Positions 11,889-23,891 of a stretch of 64,000 nucleotides of DNA are shown here, in pieces. How positions within the stretch are numbered: the first letter of the stretch is position 1; each line of letters starts with the position of its first letter. The DNA is from Allantophomopsis cytisporea. Taxonomy: Eukaryota; Ascomycota; Leotiomycetes; Phacidiales; Phacidiaceae. The notes under the pieces are model-generated. The model did no database searches and had not been told where the DNA came from. It saw only the letters and a list, made by a program, of their open reading frames with translations. The stretch covers positions 124,001 to 188,000 of the forward strand of contig CP103033.1 in NCBI GenBank assembly GCA_024752435.1. Direction: 5' to 3'. The translations under genes were made by a program, and so were the position numbers.

Positions 11889-13097
11889 TCATAACCTGTC
11901 TACAACACAATCTCTCAAGTAAACCTTCCGTGACCAATCATGGCCCAGACTAGGAGGCAAGACAAACCTTATACCAGTATCCTTCAGATATTGGACTACC
12001 TCGTAACACCCATCAAACGCGGCTTGCAAAACGGGTGCAATAATTGGTCGAAGAGTCTGAATGTCTGCATCCGCCCATAACATCTCATTGAATAGCTTCA
12101 TTGCAAACTTGCACTGCTCTGCATTGAGTTGCGTGATTACTCCTCCTGGGACCGTCCTTCCAGGAAGCTTTCTCTCGACGCCACTTCCGGTGCCAGTTTG
12201 AATCATGTACTGTATAGCCGCAATGACACTATCCAGATCCTCGCTATCCTGTATATACTCCATTTGTAAGATTACGAGAGCATCGTAGACCCGCTGCACC
12301 GCTGTACGTAGATGCAATCCGTTAGTCCGTTCAAAGTATCCACCATCTTTTTGCTGGTCAGCTGTATTCGGAACAACGTATAATGCCATGGGCTTCCTGT
12401 AAGAGTCCCTCAATCCGACAGCAATGACCCAACCGCCTCGAGTGATATCCGCAGTGGAACAAATTGGAAACGGAATCGTAGGGCCGTGAGAACACACGAC
12501 TTGTTCTCGATACCAAGGCGGATATCCATCCATCAAGGCTGTGATCTCCTTCTTTGTGTATTGTACTCTTTCCTGCTTAAACTGGCCGCGGAAATGAGCT
12601 ACTAGCAGATCTTCCCCAACAGTTCGTACATTCAAAGACAAATCATCGTCATACGAATGTGCGCCTTCTCGCCACGAGATTGATTTTTCTGGCTTCACTG
12701 AGCAAAATACCAGAGCTACCAATAGCTTAACATCAACACATAGGTAAGTACCACCGAAAAAATCCAGAGCTTCTGGCTTTTTGACGTACTTGCGATGGTT
12801 CTGGTGACTCTTGGTATTTGTGAAGAGAGAGTCAATGATAGCTCTCCAGCACTCTTTTTTGTGGGAATGAGGTGCGATCCAGTGACTACAGTAGACGGGT
12901 TGGCAGATATGTAAGGGTCCGTCCCAAACGTCTTTCCATGTAAGTGCTTCGCAACGAGCTCCGCTGGGAAAGACGATGATGGCTATGTGGCGAAGAATTT
13001 TTGCGACTAGTCTCTGGGAAGGTTGGGAAAAGAGCAATGGGAGGAATGTTGCGGCTGCGATAAGTGCACTGGCCATACCCCAGATATCGTCGCTCAT
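11889..13097 (-). CDS. Uncharacterised 402-aa protein
   Basis: Single-exon gene with ATG at 13097 and stop TGA at 11889. I do not recognise the family. A weakly hydrophobic N-terminus (about residues 8-26, and again 33-45) could be a membrane anchor or a buried helix. The rest is mixed alpha/beta in composition, without a signature motif I can name. It has several tryptophans and a cysteine/histidine-rich patch around residues 60-85 (CQPVYCSHW, HSHKKEC). The start lies 406 bp from the start of a divergently transcribed ankyrin-repeat membrane protein, suggesting a shared promoter. It also follows the PDR pseudogene tail-to-tail, 292 bp away. Length, a clean single frame and codon usage like its neighbours argue for a real gene. 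Function unknown. Confidence 0.7.
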   Translation of the reverse strand: MSDDIWGMASALIAAATFLPLLFSQPSQRLVAKILRHIAIIVFPSGARCEALTWKDVWDGPLHICQPVYCSHWIAPHSHKKECWRAIIDSLFTNTKSHQNHRKYVKKPEALDFFGGTYLCVDVKLLVALVFCSVKPEKSISWREGAHSYDDDLSLNVRTVGEDLLVAHFRGQFKQERVQYTKKEITALMDGYPPWYREQVVCSHGPTIPFPICSTADITRGGWVIAVGLRDSYRKPMALYVVPNTADQQKDGGYFERTNGLHLRTAVQRVYDALVILQMEYIQDSEDLDSVIAAIQYMIQTGTGSGVERKLPGRTVPGGVITQLNAEQCKFAMKLFNEMLWADADIQTLRPIIAPVLQAAFDGCYEVVQYLKDTGIRFVLPPSLGHDWSRKVYLRDCVVDRL

Positions 13098-13503
13098 GAT
13101 GTCCTGTTGCTTTTGGGAAGTCTCTCGAGTTTGAACGTGATTCTATAAAGGACCCTCACTCCTAACTCTTGTCTCCGTCTCGAAGTCGAAAGGAAGAAAT
13201 ATATGTAAACGATATGGCTATCGCATTACAAAGATGATGCCTTTTGGTGAGCTGAGGTACGACGTATGATAGGCAACTAGGTCATCTTATGCACAAGGTG
13301 GTTTAGCGCGAGTAATATGCTGTTACACAAGTGGCCAACACAGCCTCAGAACAAATAATGATGTACGAAAGCTGAAAGATGAATTTGCTCACAAATTCGT
13401 GTTTCAGTCTCTTCATTCTTTTCAGTAAGAACATGTATCCAAGCCAGCGGCGATTGTGTGCAAGACTTGATGCAGTTCATCGAAATATCTCAGCAGTCAC
13501 ATA
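13098..13503. promoter_or_regulatory. Shared divergent promoter region
   Basis: 406 bp between the start codons of the uncharacterised 402-aa gene (leftward) and the ankyrin-repeat gene (rightward). No open frame of note is present. A bidirectional promoter is inferred from the geometry only; no specific factor site was identified. Confidence 0.4.
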
Positions 13504-16377
13504 ATGCAAGATATAAATGCTGACGCTATTTTTCAGCACGCGATTGCAACATCTGACCTCGGAAGCCTCACAGAAGCCTTGCAAGATTTCTCGAACATCG
13601 ACTTTGAATCTCAAAACTTTGTCAGAGTCCTCGAGCTTTCCATCAATAATGGGGATGAAGCAGCATTCGCGAAGCTGCTTACCTACATACCAGAGCTACG
13701 ATTGGAAACAAGATTACGAGTAGGTGATATTCCTAAGGGGGGAGGAGTTTGGCTCGAGTTATGGGACATCTTCCGCCAACTCGTCATATCTGTTGTTGGA
13801 GATGGACTTCTAATCGTTATCTTCTACTCCGTTCTCTGTTACACCTTGCTTTATACGGTGATACATTCGACTGGTAGAATCCAGATGCTAAGCGCCAAGT
13901 GGTACGATCACCTGCATAGTTCTGCTAGTCCTTTCAGCGTCTGGATTACATTGCAGATCTTCTATGGCATGAAGCGTCACTTTTCGCGAGAGTTTCTCTT
14001 TGACACTTTAGACGGTTCCTTGGTTTTCCTGTGGCTTGCAATAGCTACCAAGTTCATACCGCCGAGCTCCTGGTTTGGCGGTTGTCTTCATGAAGGACTA
14101 TACTCCATAGGTTCCTTTCGGGGTCTCCAAACTCGAGGCATGCTCACTCGGTATATGCCTAGTTGGCGGGGTAGCTATTTTAGTACCATTCTTGGACCAA
14201 CTCATTTTCTAGCTTGGACTCCAGAAGTTAAAATCTCATCCCCTCGAGTCAATCATAGCGATATGATATTGAGGCAGCTACTGCGGTCCAAATGTAATGA
14301 GAAAAGGCTCATGCTTCAGTTCCTCGAAAGAACAACCTTCGATGACATTAAGGAAGAATGTGGAGCTGGGCATGAAATATTTATGTGGGCTGCCAGTAAG
14401 GGGTCATTGCAAGCTATACGAAAGCTTTTGAGTCTAGGGATAGGTGTCGATATCAGCTTTACTGGGTCCAATGATTTCAGATTTTATGCACCGCCACCTA
14501 GATCAGCACTCTTCTGGGCAGCAAGAGAAGGCCATCTGGAAGTCGTCGAATACTTGTTGCGCAATGGAGCGGAAGTGAACCATCCAACCTGGCCTCCGCT
14601 CATAGGGGCAACAGCGAGCTCGCACAGAGAATATGATAAAGAAGCTATCTCCAAATACGCTGCATGTGTGTCTAATCTATTAGAAGCAGGTGCAGATCCA
14701 GACTCCGTGGATGACAAAGGACGATCAGCTTTGTCGTGGAGTACTCAATTCACCCAGAAGCCTATATTTGACCTCCTCCTCAACGCTGGAGCAAACCCGA
14801 ATATAGCCGACGAAGAGCTCAAGCTCCCTATTCACTATGCAGCACAATTCGGTAGGAGTAACAAGATTGTTGCAGCCTTACTTGAAAAAACTACAAATCC
14901 CGATAGTGTTGATGAGAACGGAACGTCCGCGCTCACATGGGCGCTTTGGAGTGCCGATTGCCCTCCAACAGTAAAGCTTCTTGCTGAGGCTATGTCCGAT
15001 ATCAATGCTGGAGGCGGAATCTTTGGCTGTCCACTTGCAGCAGCTTCTCGATATTGCTCGAGTAGTATTATGAAGATAGTCTTAGAAAAGGGTGCTGATC
15101 CAAGAATCCAGGGAGGTAGTTATGGCAATTGCCTTGGTGCTTTGCTTGAGCGACCATTTAACCAACCGGTTCTCGAAGACGACATTTTGTGCCTTGAACT
15201 TCTACTCTCGCATGGCGCTGATCCGAATATGAGGATTAATGGAGGTAAACAAGCACTGCACACTGCAGCAAGATACTGCTATCACCTGAGAATCTTCGAA
15301 CTTCTTCTTCAACACGGTGCAGATGTGAATGCTATTTATCCATCTAGCGAGCATGGCTTTGAAGTGAATACTACGCCTCTGGGCATATTATGCGACTTCA
15401 ATATCAGAGAAGATACAACTATTATACTGTTAAATGCTGGAGCAAACCCGAATTGTTATACCCCGGGCGGAATCACTGTACTACAATCTGCCTGCTCCAT
15501 ATTAGGGTCTTCAAAAATCGCCAAAGAGCTGATTGCAAGGGGAGCTAACGTTGCAGCTCAGTCAGTCAGCTATAAGAAGACAGCCCTCCACCATGCAGCA
15601 ACTGCAGCAAGAAGTGACATGATCAAAGTGCTTCTTGAAAAAGGGGCCGACGTAAACGCCCGTGATAGCAAAATGGAGACCCCACTTCATGACGCGTGCT
15701 GGCGAGCACCAGATAAGGAAAATTTGCAAGAAAAAGACCAAAATCCCTTTGAGGCCCGCGGTAGACGATACCGTATGCAGAAAGAAAACGAACTATTACA
15801 ATCAATCGAAATCCTTCTCACACTTGGCCATGCGGATCCTAAAGCCAAAGACACTGATGGAGCTACACCGCTCCATCATGCAATAAAAGCCCGCAACCCG
15901 CTCACGGTAGAGACTTTGATCAGGCTCTCACCTAGCGAAATTGTCTTCGAAGTCGACTCAGAAAGAAAGTTGCCACTGCACTGGGCAGCTGAAGTTGGAT
16001 TCACCAAGGCGCTTTATTACCTAGTCGATGCCAACAGCCCCATTTTGACCGCATCTGAATTCCGACCCGACGAAAAAGAAAGCCTAGTAAAAGCTATAAA
16101 GGAATCCGTCAACGTCGTCGACAATTTTGGTAATACTGCGTTACATCATGCCGCCAAGGGTGGCCATGAGAAGTTTGTCGCCCTACTTCTGTCGCTTAGT
16201 GGGACTTTCATTGATATCGATATTCGGAATCATGATGGCTGTACTGCACTTGATCTTGCTAGAGAGAATCATCATGTGTGGATTGTGGGTGCATTAAAAG
16301 TAGTTGCTGAGACACGGAAGTCCTCTTGTGCTTCAGTTGTAGGAGCAGGTATGAGATCTGGCGTGTTCGAAGCTTAA
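13504..16377 (+). CDS. Membrane-anchored ankyrin-repeat protein, 957 aa
   Basis: Single exon, ATG at 13504. The N-terminal third has a strongly hydrophobic segment (about residues 97-122, around LLIVIFYSVLCYTLL) and further non-polar stretches near 145-190, suggesting one or more membrane helices. From about residue 290 to 940 there is a long array of ankyrin repeats. They are recognisable by TALHHAA, TPLHDA, LPLHWAAE and LLLxxGADxN motifs repeated roughly every 33 residues (for example LLEKGADVN, LLQHGADVN, ALHHAAKGGHEK). Ankyrin arrays bind protein partners; no catalytic domain is visible and the ligand is unknown. The gene is head-to-head with the 402-aa unknown, so the two may be co-expressed. 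It could act as a membrane-tethered scaffold; this is inference. Confidence 0.85.
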   Translation: MQDINADAIFQHAIATSDLGSLTEALQDFSNIDFESQNFVRVLELSINNGDEAAFAKLLTYIPELRLETRLRVGDIPKGGGVWLELWDIFRQLVISVVGDGLLIVIFYSVLCYTLLYTVIHSTGRIQMLSAKWYDHLHSSASPFSVWITLQIFYGMKRHFSREFLFDTLDGSLVFLWLAIATKFIPPSSWFGGCLHEGLYSIGSFRGLQTRGMLTRYMPSWRGSYFSTILGPTHFLAWTPEVKISSPRVNHSDMILRQLLRSKCNEKRLMLQFLERTTFDDIKEECGAGHEIFMWAASKGSLQAIRKLLSLGIGVDISFTGSNDFRFYAPPPRSALFWAAREGHLEVVEYLLRNGAEVNHPTWPPLIGATASSHREYDKEAISKYAACVSNLLEAGADPDSVDDKGRSALSWSTQFTQKPIFDLLLNAGANPNIADEELKLPIHYAAQFGRSNKIVAALLEKTTNPDSVDENGTSALTWALWSADCPPTVKLLAEAMSDINAGGGIFGCPLAAASRYCSSSIMKIVLEKGADPRIQGGSYGNCLGALLERPFNQPVLEDDILCLELLLSHGADPNMRINGGKQALHTAARYCYHLRIFELLLQHGADVNAIYPSSEHGFEVNTTPLGILCDFNIREDTTIILLNAGANPNCYTPGGITVLQSACSILGSSKIAKELIARGANVAAQSVSYKKTALHHAATAARSDMIKVLLEKGADVNARDSKMETPLHDACWRAPDKENLQEKDQNPFEARGRRYRMQKENELLQSIEILLTLGHADPKAKDTDGATPLHHAIKARNPLTVETLIRLSPSEIVFEVDSERKLPLHWAAEVGFTKALYYLVDANSPILTASEFRPDEKESLVKAIKESVNVVDNFGNTALHHAAKGGHEKFVALLLSLSGTFIDIDIRNHDGCTALDLARENHHVWIVGALKVVAETRKSSCASVVGAGMRSGVFEA

Positions 16378-17698
16378 AAGGACATCTATGATGATGTTAG
16401 TAACAAAGTTGTGGACTGAGAAATGTTGGAATCAGGTGAGAAACTGCTTCGAAACCTCACAGCTCCTTCAAAAGCCTTGACATTTATGGAAGCTGATATG
16501 ATAATCCAAGTGTGGTTAGATCTAGTTAATGGTTGGTAGCAATACACTCTAGGATCACAGAAAAACACTTGGCATATGGAGTTTCGGATCGAAGATAGGA
16601 TTCTAGGATAGCATATGGCTGTCCCAAGTTCATACATAGTGTAATTAGAACCTACAGGCTACTGTAGCATCGAGAAGTGTATATCAACCATAGAATCGAC
16701 ACGTTTGTAGGATACATTACACGCTTATAAGCATCAAGCGCATCCAATCCCTTCGAAAATAACCCTTACCTTCCCTTAGTTTACACCATCTTCTACTACT
16801 CTCACACACTACCATCCTCACATTACTATGCACATGCACACGCACACGCACACGCATAAGAAAAGCACAAGCAAAAAGTCCAAAAACCACAGAACATTAC
16901 ATTCCAAATCTACACCTATCCTATCCTATCCTACCAATCCAACCTCCACATGCGTTCATATACGCACCTAATAAAACCGCGCCCCAAAATCCACAAGACA
17001 CATGCACCAGTTCCCTTCGCCAGCAACGCACCCTAAATCAAAAGAATAGAAAAAGAAAACACAAACACAAACGCAAACAAACACAACCAAAGTTTCGAGG
17101 GTATATACAATCTGAACGCCGCATCACCATCCACACGGCACCAGCCATCCCCATCCCCATCCCCATCCCATTCCCCAGTCCCCGTTCCCCGATCCTCCAT
17201 TCCCCATTCCCCATTCCCCATTCCCCATTCTCCAGTCCTGCAGTCCTCGAACTTGCCCAGCCCCAGCCACAATCAACAAACCTCAATCCCGCGATCTGCA
17301 ACTCTGCAATTATGACTCCTCATATCCACAACATACACAACGTGCCGACCCAACCAACGCATATCACCAAAGAAAAAGAAACGCACCGAAAGAGGAAAGT
17401 GAACCGCAAAGAAATGCCACAAACGGAAAAGAAAGGAAACGCTTATAAAGAAATTTCGAATTCGAGGAGACCCTATCCCCAACGCCCAAAGATGTCGTAC
17501 AGCCGTAAAATCATCAAGATCTCATGCCGTCTTAGTTACAATCAGTCTTTTTTCTGTCCAAAGTAGTTCGCTTAACGTATTTTCGCCCATAGTTTCTCTC
17601 CTCGGAAACTTTCCCACTGAACTATTCTCGGGTATTGCAAAAGCCTGAGGAGATAATGGGAACATAAACATGCATAAAGGTTGAGAACCATAGTGATC
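16378..17698. other. Intergenic, low-complexity region downstream of ankyrin gene and atg1
   Basis: 1.3 kb between two convergent genes. From about 16800 to 17100 the + strand is A/C-rich with CACACG-type runs, and from 17140 to 17235 it is CCCCAT-rich. Open frames on both strands here are made of simple sequence and were not accepted as genes. The region is expected to contain the 3' UTRs of both neighbours. Confidence 0.5.
17146..17232. repeat. CCCCAT/CCCCATT short tandem repeat
   Basis: A run of CCCCAT units (about 17146-17170) is followed by about five CCCCATT units (17198-17230), separated by variants. This is a microsatellite-like tract in the intergenic region near the 3' end of atg1. 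Confidence 0.8.
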
Positions 17699-20600
17699 TC
17701 ATCCCCTCAGCGGACTCGATCCCGGCGGAATCGTAGGCGTCGAGCCGCCACTGTGCGGATCGGGTGTCGACCGACCCCTGGCCATAGACGCCGCGGACGC
17801 AGGGCGGTGTTTATCGATGAAGGAGACCTTTTTGCGGAGGGCATTGAGGCGCGTTCTGACCATTGTGACCACTGCAGCATGTTAGTCCCATGTAACTCCA
17901 CAAAACACATGGACATTGTAGAATAGTAATATGTTAGAATCAGAGTGGTAAACATACCTCTCAAAACAGCCTCCCGATCATCCCCCATCCATTCCTCGCC
18001 ACTGCCGTCCGTCTCAAGCACAGCCTCCAACATACGAATAGCGGAAATATACCCAATCTCGCAGCCTTTAAGATTGCAATTTGCAATCTCATCGACAGCA
18101 GCCGTACGACTCATTTCAAGCGCACGATCGTACAGGACCTTCTCGGCAGTAATACCAGTGCTAAGCACGACACCCTCCGCGCTTTGCGCACCCTTGGACT
18201 CTGAGTGATTGCCAGGGTAGCCTGGATGATCTTCGGGGAGGGATTTCTGAGCGGCAAGGAGCTTAAGACGTACGACCTCTGCCTTCTCAAGAACCTCATT
18301 GAAGCGCATGCGTAGCCATTGAACAACAGAATTGATGCGGCTGGAGATTTGGGCGCTGGTTGGGGTTGAGGAGGACTCATTCCGTGTTTTGTTGACCCAC
18401 CATGCACCCGCGATATCCATTGCTTTTGCGAGCAGGCCGAGGTTGTTGACGTAGAGAACGAGAGCTTCTTCAGAAAGCTCGACAATAGCTTCAACGGTGA
18501 GGCCATCATCTTCAGCGTCTGCTTCCGGTTGGACGGTGAGACCGTAGTCCATGGACGGGGTATTTGGGAAGAGCTGGCGGTATTTGATTTCCGCAAAGCC
18601 GTAGACTACATCTGAGATGGAGGCCTTTTCCTCGATTATGGTAGCAGCACGAAGATCTTCGTCTAGAGGCGAAGAAGGCTTGCCATCTGCAAGGAGACCA
18701 AGAGTACCTGGTGATGTGGGGTATACGGGGAATGGACTGTACATTTGTGGTGGCGACTCCTTTCTTCCAATTCCGAGGGAAGGCGGGCTGTAAAAGCCAA
18801 AGAGTCTCAAACTTGCTGCTTGAACAGCTTTTGATATGACAGACGTTGCAGATGATGGACTTGGACCATTCGGGCCATATCTCCGTTCATAAGAGCCATA
18901 GCGGCCTGTGTCTGGTACTTGTCGTCCTTGATTGATTGCCACGGCACGAGCTGTAGATGCTGGGACAGCTCCTGAACCGGAATTTGGAGCACCCTGGGTA
19001 GTTGCACGACGGGTTAATCCGCCACTCGATGTAGGTTTGCCCGGCTTCTTACCGCCAGCGGTCATCTCATCAGCAAGGGCATTGACCTCAATGGCTCTCT
19101 TCTCAACTAAAACATAATCCCTCTCGAATGCAACGTCGAGAGCTGCTTTCTCCCTCTCCTCCCTTCGTGCTCGATCATCTTTCTGCTGCGTACGGTCACG
19201 AGAAGCAGGGGGGACAGTAGCAGGCTTGTCAGTTAATAGCGATGATCCAGGAGATTGAGATTCCCGACTTGCTTGACGGACCATAGCTACATTTCGGGGT
19301 ACAGCTCCTTGATCACGTAATTCTCGGGGATTTGGTGCTGTGGCTACCGACTTCGGAGTTGGTCGCTCTCCTTTTGAAGTCTCATGGGTATCAATCTTCG
19401 AACGTGGAGGGGTGCCTCTATGTGTTTGCTGAGCCTCTCCACGGGATAAACCCGACTGGCCACGAGTCACTACATCCCGGGGAGACGATTCATATGAGCC
19501 TACATCAGAAGAGGATCTGTGAGGTCTGTTAAGTCGCTCAGCGTCCCTTAATGACGTCTTCCGGGCAGGAGATTTGGTAACAGGAACTGGCTCGGCCGGT
19601 TTTGGAGGTTGTGGTAAGTCATCTTCGATAAGACCGGGAATTGTCTCGACCACGGTCTGGTGATTGAAGAAATTCTCAAAGCTGATTCTCTCAACAGGGT
19701 TTCGTTTCAGGAGATCTCTGATTATTTGCTTCATACCCGGACTTACAATAGCATCCTTCGAGAAACGTATAACATCCTCACCTTGCTCAATCTTACGAAG
19801 AAGTTCAACGTGATTATTGGCTCGGAATGGTGGCTTTCCGGTTATCATCTCGAAAAGGACGGTTCCTACCGACCAAAGATCTGCCTTTGCGTCGTACTTT
19901 TCATATCTCAGAATTTCAGGAGCCATATAAAGAGGAGAACCGCATAATGTCTCGGCCAAAGAGGTTTGTGGTAACGATCGAGCGAAACCGAAATCTGCAA
20001 TTTTGAGCATTGGCAATGACTCGATTCCAGCGTCGGGTATGAGTGATTTGGCATTTGCACTCATGATTAGCGGCGCTCCTGGCAGTCGGAGAAACTGAAC
20101 CGATGGATTGAGTAGCAGGTTCTGGGGCTTGATATCTCGATGAATAAAATTGCCAGCGCGTAAGAATTGCAAGGCGCTTGCCAGTTGCTTTAGAAAATGT
20201 CGTACAATAACCTCATTGAGTCCACTACTCGACGTGCTTGGGTATTTGCGTGCCATATCTGCCGTTGCAGGATGTGTACCAAGTCGATCCCGCTTCTTGA
20301 TGAACAGTGATAGATCGCCTAGTTCACAATATTCCATCACAAGATGAATGGATGACGTAGACTCCTTGCAGTCGAGCAAAGCTACAATGTGCGGATGTGA
20401 GAGCGTTTGTAGGATCTTGATTTCCGAATATAGGTTGTCCTTCAGCTTCTTATTCAACTTCCCGAGATTGACTGACTTGATAGCGACGAGGCTTTGGTTT
20501 TCCTGGTGATGAAATCATATTAGCATGAGCTCTTGCGTGATGGAACATACTGCATGACGTGGGCCAGCGTTTGAACAAGAACATACTCGATTGATGCCTT

Positions 20601-20721
20601 TATAGACGGTCGCAAAGCTCCCCTTTCCAATCTCTTCTCGTATCTGGAAGCGATCTCCAACATTGGTCTCACCCGTCCTCGTTCGTCGGGACGATGAGGA
20701 CGGGGGCGGTCTCATTGCCAT
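17699..20721 (-). CDS. atg1: Autophagy serine/threonine kinase Atg1
   Basis: Atg1/ULK kinase, which starts autophagosome formation with Atg13 and Atg17. Exons 20587-20721, 17958-20502 and 17699-17871 give 950 aa, the usual size in filamentous ascomycetes. Kinase domain at about residues 24-330: glycine loop GKGSFATV (32-39), catalytic lysine in VAIK (54), HRDIKPQN (about 166-173), DFGFA, and GSPLYMAPE. A long Ser/Pro-rich linker follows. The C-terminal region begins around SISDVVYGFAEIKYRQLFP and holds the helical early-autophagy targeting (tMIT) domain that binds Atg13. The last intron (17872-17957) must be removed to give the conserved ending MVRTRLNALRKKVSF; without it the tail is a meaningless frame. 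The start has two nearby ATGs (codons 1 and 3); the first was used. Confidence 0.96.
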
Positions 20722-22706
20722 GCTGGCGGAAACCTATCAACTCAAGGCCCAAGACTATAACAAGTCGACCGGGGGTGTATCTATGGGTTGGTGATGAATG
20801 GCAACGAGGTTCTTATCGGTGCTGGGCATATACACCTATATCGTCGAGTACGGGGATATATATTGGGAGGCGTTCGAGATTCTGGATGATAAAGGATCTC
20901 GGTATCTATGGTGTTGTGTGATGTGCAGAGATAGACGACCCGAGATGGAGATGAGGGTGATACGGTGTCTAGAGTAAGGTAGTATTAATGTGGCTGTCGT
21001 GGATGCCTGCTGCGTATGTTGTTGAAGCACAAGGCTATGAAGGTGCAGTGGTAGGCTATGTCTCACGAACAAGCGGAGTAGCTATGGATTCGAGATCAAG
21101 CGAATGACTCGAGGCAGCGGCCTTGTTCGGGTATACGAATGGCAAGAATATTATAAAGATATACAGTTTGGAGGGTTCCGTTGAAAGAGTGAGTATGGAG
21201 TGACGTGCGCCAGACTTTGTGCGTTAATAGTTGTCTTGATTTGTGATGTTGAATGTCGATGGTACTCGTGATGGAGGTGAGTTGATGATCGTAGGATGTA
21301 GTAGTAGTCGTAGAGTAGTAGTAGGCAAGGCAAGGTAGGGACCGTCGCATATGCGCAAAGAGCTGTTGTGGTTGACCGTACACGATCTACTGAAACCCTG
21401 CGATAAGACTTGAACCCTTTAAATTCCTTCGAGCGATAAGTCAAGGCTCTCGTGTATGTACACAGCATGTAACCTCAGCTGGCGCCTTTCTCATCACAGA
21501 CATAGTGACAGACACATCACGCACAACAAACATCAACACGACGCTCCCCAAGAGCAAAGACCCCCGACAATAACTAACATTCCTCCAGCACGTACACATT
21601 CATGCGCCGAGCGTGTATCAATACAAATTCCCCTTCAAAGTTCAAATTGCCACTCTTATCGACTCGTCTCCGATGCCGACTGACACTGAGATCTTCATAG
21701 GTTGAGAACAAAAGCCTTTATCCTCAGCCTCATCATCTGTCTCTGGTCTCGTCTCGTCTCGTCCAAGTCAAGCCGAATGAACACAAAATGAATGGATGAC
21801 ATCGGTACTTCTGCCACTACTGCCGACTGCCGATTGCCGCTGTACCTACTGTGTACCTACTCCCTGCATGACGAGCATCTGCGCAGTTATCGCCTCATAA
21901 TCCAGGTTGATTAAGAGACATCATGACCCTTCGATCACTCAATTTCTCCTATCATGTGTGCAATGCTGACTAAGATAGGTCCTTTTCATGGCCACATTCC
22001 TCATAAACCACCTAAATCACGCACGTTTAAGCTCTCCGAACTCGTCCTTGTGTGAGCGTGATCTCTTCACTGACACTGTAGCCATTACAGTCACACGAAT
22101 CGTCATCTGAAGGCGTGTTGCCTCATCGTAACCACAGTGAAAGCCCTAGGCAAGAAGCACTCCCCTTTCTCGAAGTTCGGTGGCCCAGAAGAATGAGAAG
22201 CTAATGTACTTATTATTAAGAGGCACTTGGTGTCTATCAGTATGAAGATCCATGATAGAAGTCACTTGACTAACTCACCTTATCTTGCAGACGAAACGCC
22301 TAGAATATGCTGCGTGTTCTATCGTCCTGACTAAGATGCGCCCCCAGCGTTGGCCGCCTTCCTGTCCAGAGACTAGCATGCCGCCTTCATCAATATCCTG
22401 TGGATTCACCGCACTTGAAGGGTATCGTAATGATAAGCGCGCTGTTGACGCGCTGTTGACCATGCAGTAAGAGCAAGCAATTCAAGGGTCCATGTATTCC
22501 TGCGTAATCCATGTTATGCAGAAGCCTTGTGTATCGTTCAAAGCGTCGATTATATCACGTGATGGCGTGATTTACATCGGACCAAATTTACATTGGTTAG
22601 CCTGAAGTCGCGTCTCTTCCAAACACGAAACACATTCACCAGTTTTGGAACGGCAAGTACACATAACAAATTTCTTTCATTTAATCATGAATATCTCAAA
22701 AATCAG
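20722..22706. other. Long upstream region of atg1, no gene seen
   Basis: Nearly 2 kb between the atg1 start and the 3' end of the dioxygenase gene. It contains only short frames of biased composition (His/Thr/Ser-rich). It probably holds the atg1 promoter and a long 5' leader, and the dioxygenase terminator. The GTAGTA-rich patch near 21300 is simple sequence. Confidence 0.5.
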
Positions 22707-23891
22707 TTACTCATCTTCAGTCACCAAGCCCAAAGCTTGTCTTCTTGTTGGCGCGTTAGCATCAAAATATGGCGTCTCAGCCAAAGAAGTGACACGAGTT
22801 CCATGTCTTGGCTCACTGCCCTCATAATCCCAACTGGCATTGTGGATAGTAATTCTGTTATCCCAAAGAGCACTGGTTCGTGGAGTCCACTTGAAGCGCA
22901 CTTGGATATCGACGTTAGTCTCATAGACGTGATACAAGTAATTCAAGATCACGTCAGACTCAGCACGATCGAGGCCAACGATCCTGTCCGTCATAGCTCT
23001 GTTAACCCAGAGTGCCTTCCAGCCAGTAGCTGGGTGGACGCGAACAATTGGGTGGATACGCTCGATGTACTTTGGACCAGCGTTGGGGTCGTTGCGGTCA
23101 AGGTAGGTGTGAGCGCTGCGGTAGACAGCTTTCTTCCCGTCAATGATCTTACGGAACTCCGGGCTGAGCTTCTCATACGCAGCGTAGCCCGATGCCCACA
23201 AGGTGTCGCCACCGATGCTGGGGACTGTATCGTTGTGAAGGTGAGTAATTCCTGCTGGGTGCTTCTCGTGTACGAGGTCGGTGTGCCATCTCGAGGCTCC
23301 TCCTGGCTGTCTGAACGATGCCTTCCTCTCGGTTGCTTGGAGGGCTGGCCAGATGATGGTCACACCTGGAACCCCTGGTACGTGTGGGACTTGTGGCTAC
23401 GGAATGTATGTCAGTAAGTGTCTTCCACTAGCGGCGGATCTACTTACATGGACTTCGATTTCTCCGTAGTGCTCTCCAAGCTTCTTCTGATCCTGTGGGG
23501 TAAGGTCTTGGTCACGGAAAAACACAACGGATCTCTCAGCAATCAAGAGTGCAAGCTCATCCCTCTGTTGATCGGTCAAGTCCTTGAGCTGCAATCCGAT
23601 GATTTCAGTACCGATGTGGGCGGTCAAATTAATAACTTCCTTGGCAGCAGACAACAAAGATGACTTCGACTTGTCTGCTCTTGCACCAGCATCGATATGC
23701 TCGCGCTCCTCATTTCTGATGGAGAAAGCATCCTGAAGGTAGAGTGGCTTGGCTGGCCTCTCTGGGTAGCCATTGCTCAAATCGATGCCGGCCTTCTCCA
23801 GGCGAGTACGTGCTGGGAGTGGGAGTGGAAGGGTGTCCTTCTTCTGGACAACCACATCCGTGATTCTGTCGTCAATTGCTGATGGTGCCAT
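22707..23891 (-). CDS. TauD/TfdA-family Fe(II)/2-oxoglutarate dioxygenase
   Basis: Two exons, 23448-23891 and 22707-23396, give 377 aa. The single 51-nt intron has donor GTAAGT and acceptor TAG, both in phase 0. The family oxidises a carbon next to a sulfonate or similar group (taurine, other sulfonates, 2,4-D-type substrates), using 2-oxoglutarate and O2 and Fe(II). The iron-binding facial triad is visible: H186 and D188 in WHTD, and H333 in WDNRITIH. R349 (HGTRVTS) fits the 2-oxoglutarate carboxylate contact. FFRDQDLT and TEIIGLQL match the N-terminal fold. No signal peptide, so cytosolic. The gene is divergent from an MFS permease (770 bp between starts), which suggests that substrate uptake and oxidation are linked; the substrate cannot be told from sequence. 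Confidence 0.92.

Noticed and set aside
17033..17301. Gly/Trp/Met-rich minus-strand frames
   Set aside because: Direct translation of the CCCCATT tandem repeat.
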